Assembly: GCF_025643335.1 (NCBI RefSeq)
Contig: NZ_CP092489.1
Coordinates: 2,490,501-2,554,500 of the forward strand
Length of the DNA stretch: 64,000 nt
Direction: 5' to 3'
DNA from: Endozoicomonas sp. Mp262
GTDB lineage: Bacteria; Pseudomonadota; Gammaproteobacteria; Pseudomonadales; Endozoicomonadaceae
Part shown: piece after piece, positions 17,504 to 25,938 of the stretch
Position numbering within the stretch: position 1 is the first letter of the stretch
Layout: every line of letters starts with the position of its first letter
Program-made: the position numbers and the translations under genes
Notes under the pieces: model-generated
Databases searched by the model: none
Seen by the model: only the letters and a program-made list of their open reading frames with translations
Told to the model about the DNA's origin: nothing

Positions 17504-19486
17504 ATGACCATAAAACCTCTAGCTGCAATAATTGCCGCGCTAGCACTTGTGGGTTGTGCTCAAAAAGATACCCAGCCTGAGCAGTCATTTACCCTTACCG
17601 TTGCCCATATCAACGATACCCACTCCAATTTTGATCCTGTCCTGTCCAGCTTTAACGCCAAAGGAATAACGGTTTTCAATGAGTTTGGAGGTTTCCCTCG
17701 CCTGCAAACCATGGCGGATAAGTATAAGTCGGCAGCCCATGAACAGAACCGCAGCTTCCTGTTCTTGCATGGTGGGGACGCCTGGCAGGGTACTGCTTAC
17801 TTTAAGCTTAACCAGGGGGCGATGAATGCTGACTTGCTGAGCAAAATGGGGCTGGATGCCATGGCATTGGGTAACCATGAGTTTGACCTGAACAATGCCA
17901 AACTAAACAAGTTTATCAGCGGCATTAATTTCCCGGTTCTGGCTGCCAACATTGATACCAGTAAAGATAAAGATCTTAAAGACCAGACAAATATCAAGCC
18001 ATTTATAGTCTATGCCTTCGATGGCAATAAAAAGACGGTGGTTGAGGATATAGATAATCTGCCAGCGGGCAAAGACATCGTTGCAGTGTTCGGTATTGCC
18101 CTGGATGATATGCCTGATATTGCACCGAATACTGGCCAGGTACAGTTCTTCGATATGGTGGAATCTGCCCAGAAAACGGTTGATCTGCTGGAATCTAAAG
18201 GTATCCATAACATAGTGGCAGTGACCCACATTGGTAATGCAGTTGACCTGGATGTTGCATCCAAGGTTAATGGAATTGACCTGATTGTTGGTGGTCACTC
18301 CCATACTCTGCTGGGTGACTTTACTAATATTGGACATACCGATAATGGCATCTATGCCCAAATGGTGAAGAACCCTAATAACAATACTGGAACCTGTGTT
18401 GTTCAGGCAGGGCAATATGCCCAGGCTATTGGTCAGGTTAATGTCACCTTCGATGCCAAGGGACAGGTTGAAGCCTGTGAGGGGCTTAACACCATGCTGA
18501 CTAATGATGAGTATTACCACTCACCAAAACGGGAAGTAGCTAGCAAGTTTAATCAGGATGAAACGAATAAGGTCGTTAAATTTATTGATGGTGAAGATAA
18601 TATCACCATCACTGAAGAAAACGACGCAATGCGTAAAACCATTGATACTAAATACAAACCAGCAGTGGTTGAGGCCTATGGTCGTGTCATTGCCCAGGTT
18701 CCCCAGGATATCAACCATGCCCGACGTCCAGGTGACAAGGGAACTGATGTTCATGGTTCAGATGTAGCGCCTATCATTGCAGAAGGTCAGTATTTCTGGG
18801 CTAACAGTGATGAAGTAAAGGAAGTAACTGGCCTGGATGTGGATTTCGCTCTGGTAGGAGCGGGTGGTGTCAGGACCAATATTGAGGCTGGAAAGTATCG
18901 GGAAGGTAATGTCTCCCTGGAAATGTTACCATTCTCTAACTATATGTCAGTAGTCCCTGTGAAAGGGGCTGTGATTAAAAAGTTGCTTGAGCAAACTGTT
19001 TCTGCCACTTTGCCTGAAGGTGCCCATGCAGGTAAGTTCCCTTATGGCGGCAATCTCCGTTATCAGTTCACTGAAACAGTACCTCATAAAGCAGGTAAGC
19101 TGGATTTTGTTGAAGTAATGACCGGTACAAAAGAAAGCCCAGTGTGGACTCCTCTGGAAGACAACAAGGTTTACAATGTTGCCATGAGCAACTATAACGC
19201 CACCGGTAATGATGGCTGGACACCACTGTTTGAAGCTCAAAAAGAGAGCACTGACCGTATCGACCTGGTTTATGTAGACGGTGAGCTGACTGGCTTTAAA
19301 GTAAAAAATATTGAAAAGGTGAATGGCAAGTATAAGGTAAACTACGAGGGAGAAGCTCCTACCTGTAAGGCTGAAAATATTCGTTGTAATACCGATGCCC
19401 AGGCAGTCATTGACTATATTTCCAATGAGCTACCTGTTGTAGCACCTCAGGATTTTGATGTAGTTACCTTTAATCGTGCTACCTGA
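17504..19486 (+). CDS. 5'-nucleotidase / UshA-like metallophosphoesterase lipoprotein
   Basis: 660 residues with a lipobox (ALALVGC, Cys18), so probably a lipid-anchored surface or periplasmic enzyme. The N-terminal metallophosphoesterase domain shows HINDTHSNFDP, LHGGDAWQGT, ALGNHEFDLN, THIGNAVD and GGHSHTLLGD, the metal-binding set of the family. The C-terminal 5'-nucleotidase domain has the substrate-stacking region (VGAGGVRTNIEAG, EMLPFSNYMSVVPVKG, SNYNATGNDGWTPL). It would dephosphorylate extracellular nucleotides to nucleosides and phosphate. With the preceding phosphatase it forms a phosphate/organophosphate scavenging pair. Confidence 0.93.
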   Translation: MTIKPLAAIIAALALVGCAQKDTQPEQSFTLTVAHINDTHSNFDPVLSSFNAKGITVFNEFGGFPRLQTMADKYKSAAHEQNRSFLFLHGGDAWQGTAYFKLNQGAMNADLLSKMGLDAMALGNHEFDLNNAKLNKFISGINFPVLAANIDTSKDKDLKDQTNIKPFIVYAFDGNKKTVVEDIDNLPAGKDIVAVFGIALDDMPDIAPNTGQVQFFDMVESAQKTVDLLESKGIHNIVAVTHIGNAVDLDVASKVNGIDLIVGGHSHTLLGDFTNIGHTDNGIYAQMVKNPNNNTGTCVVQAGQYAQAIGQVNVTFDAKGQVEACEGLNTMLTNDEYYHSPKREVASKFNQDETNKVVKFIDGEDNITITEENDAMRKTIDTKYKPAVVEAYGRVIAQVPQDINHARRPGDKGTDVHGSDVAPIIAEGQYFWANSDEVKEVTGLDVDFALVGAGGVRTNIEAGKYREGNVSLEMLPFSNYMSVVPVKGAVIKKLLEQTVSATLPEGAHAGKFPYGGNLRYQFTETVPHKAGKLDFVEVMTGTKESPVWTPLEDNKVYNVAMSNYNATGNDGWTPLFEAQKESTDRIDLVYVDGELTGFKVKNIEKVNGKYKVNYEGEAPTCKAENIRCNTDAQAVIDYISNELPVVAPQDFDVVTFNRAT

Positions 19487-19507
19487 TTCAGACTAGCATT
19501 GTTTAAC

Positions 19508-19535
19508 AAGGGTTCTGCCAGCAGAGCCCTTTTTT
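19508..19535 (+). terminator. intrinsic terminator after 5'-nucleotidase
   Basis: AAGGGTTCTG / CAGAGCCCTT stem with a short loop and six T. It lies between convergent genes, eight bases before the adenosyltransferase stop codon, and may serve both strands. Confidence 0.88.
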
Positions 19536-19543
19536 AATCGGGA

Positions 19544-20134
19544 TTAATTATCAACCTGCTGTTTCCCGGACTGTTGCCAGAGCACCTCTCCACCGGATTT
19601 TCTTGCGGCTACCCGGGCCAAAACAAACAGAAGGTCTGACAGGCGATTAAGGTATTGCATCAGTGGGCTGTTAATCATTTCACCAGACTCTTTAGCGGCA
19701 ATAACCTGCCTTTCTGCCCTGCGGGAAACACTACGGGCCATATGACAGTAGCAGGCTAGTCGGGAGCCTCCGGGTAACACAAAGTTTTTCAGAGGAGGAA
19801 GGTGTTGATTGAATTCATCCAGGGTGTTTTCCAAGTCAGTCACAAATGCTTCCTGAATCAGTTGATAGCCGGGCATTGCAAGCTCTCCACCCAGATCAAA
19901 AAGCCGGTGCTGAATAGTTTCCAGTGGTTTCTGAAGCCGGTGGCGCATAATTTGGGCATCTTTTAGTTCATTGATGAGCAGTCCCATCCAGCTATTCAAC
20001 TCATCCACCGCACCAATGGCCTCGATGCGAGCATGGGTTTTCGATACACGACGACCGTCTCCAAGCCCGGTAGTGCCTTTATCGCCTGTGCGAGTATAGA
20101 TTTTTGAAAGTCGGTTATATTCCTGCTCAGACAT
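19544..20134 (-). CDS. PduO-type ATP:cob(I)alamin adenosyltransferase
   Basis: 196 residues from the ATG at 20134; upstream extension is inside eutA. The enzyme attaches the adenosyl group of ATP to cob(I)alamin, making the coenzyme for EutBC. Canonical features: YTRTGDKGTTGLGDGRR (ATP loop), EAIGAVDELNSWMG, FVLPGGSRLACYCHMARSVSRRAERQV and YLNRLSDLLFVLARVAAR. The enteric eut operon uses the unrelated EutT, so this is a substitution by the propanediol-type enzyme. It follows eutA with 10 bp between, last in the eutH-eutA unit. Confidence 0.95.
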   Translation of the reverse strand: MSEQEYNRLSKIYTRTGDKGTTGLGDGRRVSKTHARIEAIGAVDELNSWMGLLINELKDAQIMRHRLQKPLETIQHRLFDLGGELAMPGYQLIQEAFVTDLENTLDEFNQHLPPLKNFVLPGGSRLACYCHMARSVSRRAERQVIAAKESGEMINSPLMQYLNRLSDLLFVLARVAARKSGGEVLWQQSGKQQVDN

Positions 20135-20144
20135 TGATTGAACC

Positions 20145-21590
20145 TCAGTAACCAAAAACAAGGGTTTTGACAATAACAGGCAAAACTTTACCATCAGCCA
20201 GCGGTTTACCGATATCGATATAGTCACCCTCTTTGACGGCGATACTATCAATGCAGATAACATCCTTGGTGTATTTCAGTTTTGCTTCGATGCTTTGGCC
20301 CAGTACCTTGCCAAAATCCTCTTCCACAATAACAATCAAAGGCTGTGGCAGGTCAATCATGGCCTTCATCCCCTGAATAATGATCTCAGCCAGTTCCTGA
20401 ACATATTGGAAGTCAGGGTTCCTTTGTCCTTTAAGTGCCAGGGCTACATGCTGGGAACCTGTTTCCAGGTTAAACCAGGATAGCTTTTCCCGGATCATAT
20501 TTGCCAGAGAGTCATCAGCCAAAGCTTCATCTTTTCTGGAGAGCCTTAATACCGGTACATTTTTAATAGGGAAAACATCACGGGAGAAATTGATAGTGCT
20601 GCCACTGATATCTGTGGCATGGGAACCGGCACCAATCACCGTGGCCCGAATGGTTTCCAGGGCATTAAAAACTGGCAGGCTATTAAAAAGGGATGACCTG
20701 CGGATTGCCCGACCTAACAATACCCCCAAATCGCCGTATTGAAAGTCTGATGCCTGGGGTTCCTGATCATATACATGAACAGCCACGCCACCGGAAAAGC
20801 AAATCTGGTCCAGTGGGTAATTGCGGCGTAAGTCATGGGTTCCCCGACCTATGATAAATGCGAGATCTTCTGTGGTGGTTCTCAGTCCCACCACCTCCTC
20901 CAGAATTTCCACCATTCGGTTAACAATGCGGTTAATGGTGCTGAAACTTAACTGATCGCCAACACTGATAGGGATTCCCATTCTTCGGGTTATCTCCTGC
21001 CATTTATCAGAAATGTAAGTGACTTCTGTTCCACCGTTCTCAAATTTAATCAGGCGGCCACCGATATCCAGACAGGTGGTATCCAGCACCTCGCCCACGT
21101 CATAAGCAGCGATATTAGTGGTGCCACCACCAATATCCAGATTAATAACAATACTGTTTTTGTTAAAAGACTGCCTGGCTGCACCGGCCCCTTTTCCGGA
21201 AATAATGCTTTCCAGGTCTGGGCCGGCGGTGGCCACAACAAAGTCTCCGGCTAATTCACTTAAGGCATCAGCCACCTGTCTGGCATTGTCCTTTCTTGCG
21301 GTTTCACCCGTAATGATAACTGCACCGGTGTCGATATCCCTGGCCTGAATACCTGACTTTTGGAATTCTGATTGCACCAGTTTCCGAACGTTCTCGGCAT
21401 CGATCAGGGTGGGGGATAGTAGGGGCGTGAAGTAAACGTCACTACGATAAATCACTTCCCGCCCAACAATTTCAACTTTTGGAATCATGGCTCCGGGAGA
21501 GACATTCTCCAGAGTAAGCCGGGTAAAAACCAACTGTGTGGTGGAAGTGCCGATATCAATACCGGCACTGAGGATTTCTTCACGCATCAT
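20145..21590 (-). CDS. eutA: ethanolamine ammonia-lyase reactivating factor EutA
   Basis: 481 residues from the ATG at 21590 (or 21587); longer in-frame starts lie within eutH. EutA is an ATP-dependent chaperone that swaps damaged cobalamin out of the lyase. It has an actin/Hsp70-like fold: [15 protein letters not shown] near the start (phosphate loop 1), [16 protein letters not shown] around residue 155 (phosphate loop 2), [12 protein letters not shown], and [13 protein letters not shown] (adenosine motif). Length agrees with E. coli EutA (467). The start overlaps the end of eutH, showing translational coupling. Confidence 0.95.
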   Translation of the reverse strand: MMREEILSAGIDIGTSTTQLVFTRLTLENVSPGAMIPKVEIVGREVIYRSDVYFTPLLSPTLIDAENVRKLVQSEFQKSGIQARDIDTGAVIITGETARKDNARQVADALSELAGDFVVATAGPDLESIISGKGAGAARQSFNKNSIVINLDIGGGTTNIAAYDVGEVLDTTCLDIGGRLIKFENGGTEVTYISDKWQEITRRMGIPISVGDQLSFSTINRIVNRMVEILEEVVGLRTTTEDLAFIIGRGTHDLRRNYPLDQICFSGGVAVHVYDQEPQASDFQYGDLGVLLGRAIRRSSLFNSLPVFNALETIRATVIGAGSHATDISGSTINFSRDVFPIKNVPVLRLSRKDEALADDSLANMIREKLSWFNLETGSQHVALALKGQRNPDFQYVQELAEIIIQGMKAMIDLPQPLIVIVEEDFGKVLGQSIEAKLKYTKDVICIDSIAVKEGDYIDIGKPLADGKVLPVIVKTLVFGY

Positions 21591-22677
21591 TGTTTTGCTC
21601 TTCAGACATATCCCGTGTAACCAGAATGGCAATAATCAGTGCAGAGATACCACCAATAAGCTTACCTGCCACCATGGCTGAGATCATGTCACTGTTAACC
21701 GCGGCAGTGAAGCCAAGATGGTCGCCAAGGGCAAATGAGGCGCTGACAGCAAAAGCCACGTTGATGACCTTACCGCGGTTATCCATATTTTTCAGGATAT
21801 TGAACATGGCAATGTTGTTAGCCAGGGTAGCAACCAGACCTGCTGCCGCTGTTTCCCCCATACCCATGGCGCGGCCAAGGGCCATCAGTGGCTTATTCAG
21901 TTGGGTGGTAATAAAGTGAACCATGGGAAAGGCACCGGCCAGCACCATGGAAATGGCGCCAACAATTTCAATACCATCAGAGATAGGTGCCATGCCGGGA
22001 ATAATGACTAAACCTGTGAGGGTTTCGATAACAATGGCTGCCAGACCAACAGTGATAACTATCACAACGCCCTTACCAAAGATTTCAAAGCCACTGATCA
22101 TCTTGTTGGGTGCCAGCTTCAATCCCAGGGCAATGGCACCGGCAACAATCACAATAGGCAACAGGTTAATAATAACCATACCAAGGTCATAACCGGCAAT
22201 CAGTCCACCGGCGAAGCAGCCAACGGGCACAGTGGTTAAACCAATCAAAACGCCACGGGCCAGGTATTGGGTATCATTTTTATTGATAGTGCCCAGGGCT
22301 ACAGGAATGGTAAAAACAAGGGTTGGCCCCATCATGGCACCCAGAATCAAGCCGGAGAAGTTAGCAACGGCCTCATTTTCAGTCATGGCCATAGCCAGTG
22401 GGTAGCCTCCCATATCGTTCGCCAGCAGGGTGCCTGCAAACATGGCAGGGTCTGCCCCCAGGGCTTCATAAAGGGGGGAGACAATGGGGCTGAGTACAGT
22501 GTTAAGTACGGGAGCAAGAGAGACCACACCAATCATGGCCAGGGCCAAAGCCCCCATAGCCATAAAGCCTTCTTCAAACTTTTCTCCGTAGCCCCAGCGG
22601 TTTCCCAGTATTTTGTCTACGGCACCCAGCACCATAAACCCCACCATGATATACAGGATAATGTCGTTAATACTCAT
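21580..22677 (-). CDS. eutH: ethanolamine permease EutH
   Basis: 365 residues, about ten transmembrane segments, for example [65 protein letters not shown] and [19 protein letters not shown]. EutH allows ethanolamine uptake when the substrate is scarce or protonated. The length and the conserved [20 protein letters not shown] are characteristic. First gene of the eutH-eutA-adenosyltransferase unit; a long hairpin (22698-22751) and a palindromic operator (22899-22912) lie upstream. Confidence 0.96.
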   Translation of the reverse strand: MSINDIILYIMVGFMVLGAVDKILGNRWGYGEKFEEGFMAMGALALAMIGVVSLAPVLNTVLSPIVSPLYEALGADPAMFAGTLLANDMGGYPLAMAMTENEAVANFSGLILGAMMGPTLVFTIPVALGTINKNDTQYLARGVLIGLTTVPVGCFAGGLIAGYDLGMVIINLLPIVIVAGAIALGLKLAPNKMISGFEIFGKGVVIVITVGLAAIVIETLTGLVIIPGMAPISDGIEIVGAISMVLAGAFPMVHFITTQLNKPLMALGRAMGMGETAAAGLVATLANNIAMFNILKNMDNRGKVINVAFAVSASFALGDHLGFTAAVNSDMISAMVAGKLIGGISALIIAILVTRDMSEEQNNDA

Positions 22678-22697
22678 GACTTCCTCGCAGCTGTGAA

Positions 22698-22751
22698 TAG
22701 GGGCTGTTGAGGTTTTATCGTGAGCGCATGATAAAACCTCAACTGCCCCTA
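22698..22751 (-). promoter_or_regulatory. 22-bp-arm hairpin in the eutH leader
   Basis: Arms 22698-22719 and 22730-22751 pair over 22 bases with one mismatch, around a 10-base loop, and end only 21 bases before the eutH start codon. There is no T-tract in the direction of eutH, so ordinary termination is unlikely. Possible roles: attenuator with a protein-binding loop, RNase site, or a small mobile palindrome. Confidence 0.7.
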
Positions 22752-22898
22752 GAATTATCCGATTCCGTTGCTGAATTACTTCGACTGGGCAGGCTCCCGG
22801 ATGAAGTCATTTCATGCCGGGCGAATCAGTGCTGGAAGGCTATCAGTGGGAGATAGAGAGAGTGATGACCTGACGCAAGTCACAGCCCTCTCTATTAG

Positions 22899-22912
22899 TT
22901 GACAGTAGTCAA
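22899..22912. promoter_or_regulatory. palindromic operator TTGAC-N4-GTCAA upstream of eutH
   Basis: TTGACAGTAGTCAA, the same pattern as before eutB. A second, shorter palindrome of the same type (TGAC-GCAA-GTCA) lies at 22871-22882, nearer to eutH. Confidence 0.6.
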
Positions 22913-22973
22913 TAAAATATCTCTATATTTTTGACCTGTTTTTTTGTAATTAATAACAGCGCCTTTAGTTTTA

Positions 22974-24644
22974 CCTGAATCCGTGATTTCTTGATTTGCC
23001 CGGCAGTTTTGAAAATGTGCTGATTAATTTTTTCCTTTGAAAATAACTCGGGTTATTGATTGAAGTGTTTTTATGTCGTTTTTAAGCATAAATGCTGATC
23101 AAAATATCATCAAACTTGAAGACAGGTTGAAAGAAGCCCTACCGTTATCAATACAGTACTTTCTCATTTATGGCATTTTTTTCTATCTCGCTATTCAATC
23201 AACAAAGTGCATGCTGGCTTATTAATTGATGGAAAGACCTGAAACCAGGACAGTAACGACCAAAGCGTAGCCGGTATTGATGTCCTTTTTTCAGAAGACG
23301 GGCAGCCAGGTAGATGAGTTCCTGTATCACGGTTTTTAACCGGCGTCGTTTGGCTTTATGACGTACCGGCGCATCTGGCCCGAGCAAGCAACTCTGCCCC
23401 ATGTAGCGCAGAATGTTATAGACCAGTGCACCCAAACACATCACCAGGTCGTTGGTGTCAAACTTGCCTGAAGGCAGGCGCTCTAAATCCATATCAGTCT
23501 TCAACTCACTGTGAAACTGCTCGCTGGTCGCATGATCCTCATAAAGATTAATGATCTGATCATCGCTGTAGTCAGCTTCGCTGAGTGTTGTCCACCATCC
23601 TTCCAGCTCATAATCGGGTGTCAGAAATCTCTGCCCTACAGTATCAGTGGTACGCTTGATAATGCGAATAATCAGACGCTGGTTACCATAGTTGGTTTCA
23701 TAGACGGTTGAGAGTGTCGCATAACTCTTTCCTGGACGCGACTCCTCCCATTTGACTTGCTTTTCTTCAAAAATGGGGAGCCAGTGTTCCTTGGTGTGAT
23801 ACTTTCTTGGGTTGAGCTTGATAATGTGATTCACACCTTTGAACCCGGCGATTTCCCGGCGCGATTCCTCAGCATCGTGGCCACTATCAAGGCGAACCAG
23901 AATAGGCGCTCGGGTCAAACGTCGGCTGCGGTGCAGCACTGCTTGTAAAAAGCCAATAAAATCATTCTGGGAGTGCTGAGAGCCTGGGCGTAATTCACAT
24001 CCCAGGCACCAGCCTTCGCAGCCAAAGTAAGCGGCAATAGGGGCATAACCAAAGAATTTTTTATACGTGTACTCGACCCCCTCCTTTTTGGTATTGCTGT
24101 TATCCATAGGGAATACGTCGATATCCAGTGGTATGTGCTGCTTCTTATCGAGTTTTTTCGGAAGGGGTGTGACGGGCACCTGAAGATTAACCAGGACATC
24201 GGTAAGGCTGTCCTCGATGAAAGGAATCAGTTGGGCGGCATCTTCATTGAAACGCTGTCTTAAGCGGCTGGCTGAAGGCATTTGTTTAATGCCCATTGCC
24301 AACCGGAACCAGTCGTTATCCCGGTTATTATCAACATTATCAAAATCACTTTTACCCTGAGCCAGTTGGCCGCAGTAAGCTCTGATCAGGTCGATATGAG
24401 TGATACGGTGCCTTTTTTTTATTTTGCGCAGGGATTTGCTTAACGCTGTCTTTTTGTTGAGTGCATGACCAACGAAATAAAGCCCTGCGACCGGTGTATA
24501 AAATTCCGTCTGTGATTGTTCAATTTTCAGTTTCACAAAAATGCACCCAGGTGGTGAAAATTAGAGTGGGTGCATTTTAACTTGGAACTTACGTTTTGTG
24601 GTTGATCCAGAGGAGTTGGGCTACAGTGAACTCACGGATTCAGG
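22974..24644 (-). mobile_element. IS1380-type insertion sequence, complete copy in minus orientation
   Basis: 1671 bp, the same element as 2555-4225. It is flanked by the 5-bp duplication TTTTA (22969-22973 and 24645-24649), which shows that both junctions are genuine single-insertion products rather than assembly joins. It lies between the eutH promoter region and the homeodomain gene. Confidence 0.96.
23199..24536 (-). CDS. IS1380 family transposase
   Basis: 445 residues, GTG start, same protein as at 2663-4000 with the same DDE motifs. The identity of the two copies indicates recent transposition. The hairpin before the start codon is also preserved. Confidence 0.93.
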   Translation of the reverse strand: MKLKIEQSQTEFYTPVAGLYFVGHALNKKTALSKSLRKIKKRHRITHIDLIRAYCGQLAQGKSDFDNVDNNRDNDWFRLAMGIKQMPSASRLRQRFNEDAAQLIPFIEDSLTDVLVNLQVPVTPLPKKLDKKQHIPLDIDVFPMDNSNTKKEGVEYTYKKFFGYAPIAAYFGCEGWCLGCELRPGSQHSQNDFIGFLQAVLHRSRRLTRAPILVRLDSGHDAEESRREIAGFKGVNHIIKLNPRKYHTKEHWLPIFEEKQVKWEESRPGKSYATLSTVYETNYGNQRLIIRIIKRTTDTVGQRFLTPDYELEGWWTTLSEADYSDDQIINLYEDHATSEQFHSELKTDMDLERLPSGKFDTNDLVMCLGALVYNILRYMGQSCLLGPDAPVRHKAKRRRLKTVIQELIYLAARLLKKGHQYRLRFGRYCPGFRSFHQLISQHALC

Positions 24645-24700
24645 TTTTAATTAGTGAGAAAGGAGTATGAAATTATTTCGAGTATAGAATGTTGAAAAAC

Positions 24701-24706
24701 TATAAT
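24701..24706 (+). promoter_or_regulatory. possible -10 box of homeodomain-protein gene
   Basis: A perfect TATAAT 29 bases before the ATG at 24736, in an AT-rich stretch after the IS. The best -35-like sequence at the right distance (TTCGAG, 24677-24682) is weak, so the promoter assignment is tentative. Confidence 0.35.
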
Positions 24707-24735
24707 GCCTACTATGCATACTATGAATAGGTTCG

Positions 24736-25932
24736 ATGGGTATAGTTATGAAGTGGGCGTGGTTTATTCAGTTTGTTTTCTTCTTTATTTTTTCACAATC
24801 AGTATATGCAGTTATCATGGAAGATGAGGTTGAATTGTTAGAGGATAGTCAGTTTACTGTTGAAAATGGAGACTGGCCAATAAAGTGTAAAGGGCGATCT
24901 TTAAAATTAGTAAGCATAGAAAAGATAACAGCATTTAATATAACAGTGGCTGGTATTACTCACACTATTTCTACTCAGGAGACAAACCTACAAGATTCGG
25001 AACAGCAACTTTTCGTTAACTGGAATAGAGTTGATAGGGAATTGGAAAATGAAACTTTCTTTTTGAAAATTGGAGCACCGAGTATACACAATAACCCTGT
25101 AGTATTAGATAATGAAACAAGTGCGGTATCTTATAATCATGTTGATGATTCTGAGGGTATGTTGTGTATATTCAATGTTCCACTAGGAAAACAAACGCTT
25201 AAACTTTGTTTTAATCAAGAAGATGAAATTGTAGGCATCAAAACTAATGGGCATAGAGCACTGACGTTTATTATTGTTTCTCGAACTAGCTGGAGTGCAG
25301 AACAGTCTCAGTATGTAATGGATGTTTTTCTTGTGAAACAAAATAGGGGGCAATTGAATAGTACATTGACTTCAGATGCTACTGAGGGACAGATGGCTGG
25401 ACACTCATGGGGTAGTAGCCGTTTCCAACAAATGGGATTAGGAAGTTTTTTACCACCTTCTTCGGTTTATTCTCAATATTATAATAATTTGGGTTTTCAT
25501 AGTGGCTTTAGTTTTCCGTCGTATAGTAGCTTTAATTTTCCACATAGTAGCTTCTGGAATTCACAGGCGCTAACATATGGGGGGGGTAGTTATCAATCCG
25601 CAGGTTATACACCGTTTGGATTTTCTTTGCAACAAGCCTCTGATGTTCCAGTACGCTCAGTGAATAACAGGGTATCTTCTACTTTTGAAGACTCTGAAAG
25701 GAAGTCTCAGAGCAGCAATAAGATAAGACGAAAGCGGTTTTCTTACAACATCCACCAAAAAAAGGAGCTAGAGTCGTTTTATAGTAAAAATAGATATCCT
25801 AATGGAGAAGCTAAAAATACATTAGCTAATCATATAGGAGTACCAGTGGAAAAAGTTAATACATGGTTTCAAAATAGACGGGCTCAGGATGCAGTTAAAT
25901 GGGAAAAGGAGCCGGTAAGCTCCTTTTATTAA
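24736..25932 (+). CDS. exported protein with C-terminal eukaryotic-type homeodomain
   Basis: 398 residues (a second ATG four codons later, at 24748, is equally usable). The N-terminus is a Sec-type signal peptide: KWAWFIQFVFFFIFSQSVYA. Residues about 30-215 are an unrecognised domain; residues 225-305 are rich in Ser, Phe, Tyr and Gly. Residues 330-389 align to a 60-residue homeodomain without gaps: Arg5 (334), Leu16, Glu17, aromatic 20, Arg24, Tyr25, Ala35, Val45, then the helix-3 signature TWFQNRRAQ with Trp48 (377), Phe49, Gln50, Asn51 (380) and Arg53 (382). Homeodomains are eukaryotic DNA-binding modules; such a complete one on an exported bacterial protein suggests a protein that acts on host DNA. 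The gene is visibly more AT-rich than the eut genes. Route of export beyond Sec is unknown. Confidence 0.85.
   Translation: MGIVMKWAWFIQFVFFFIFSQSVYAVIMEDEVELLEDSQFTVENGDWPIKCKGRSLKLVSIEKITAFNITVAGITHTISTQETNLQDSEQQLFVNWNRVDRELENETFFLKIGAPSIHNNPVVLDNETSAVSYNHVDDSEGMLCIFNVPLGKQTLKLCFNQEDEIVGIKTNGHRALTFIIVSRTSWSAEQSQYVMDVFLVKQNRGQLNSTLTSDATEGQMAGHSWGSSRFQQMGLGSFLPPSSVYSQYYNNLGFHSGFSFPSYSSFNFPHSSFWNSQALTYGGGSYQSAGYTPFGFSLQQASDVPVRSVNNRVSSTFEDSERKSQSSNKIRRKRFSYNIHQKKELESFYSKNRYPNGEAKNTLANHIGVPVEKVNTWFQNRRAQDAVKWEKEPVSSFY
25904..25927. terminator. bidirectional terminator inside the 3' end of the homeodomain gene
   Basis: AAAAGGAGC / GCTCCTTTT perfect 9-bp stem with a 6-base loop. It includes the last codons of the homeodomain gene, and the flanking A and T runs let it work on both strands for this gene and the convergent eutBC fusion, whose stop is only 6 bp away. 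Confidence 0.75.
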
Positions 25933-25938
25933 TGATAT

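Noticed and set aside
25720-25932. Homeodomain as a chance resemblance to a bacterial HTH (XRE, MerR or transposase type)
   Set aside because: The alignment covers the full 60 residues without gaps with the specific Trp48-Phe49-x-Asn51-x-Arg53 pattern and Arg5; bacterial HTH domains do not show that set.
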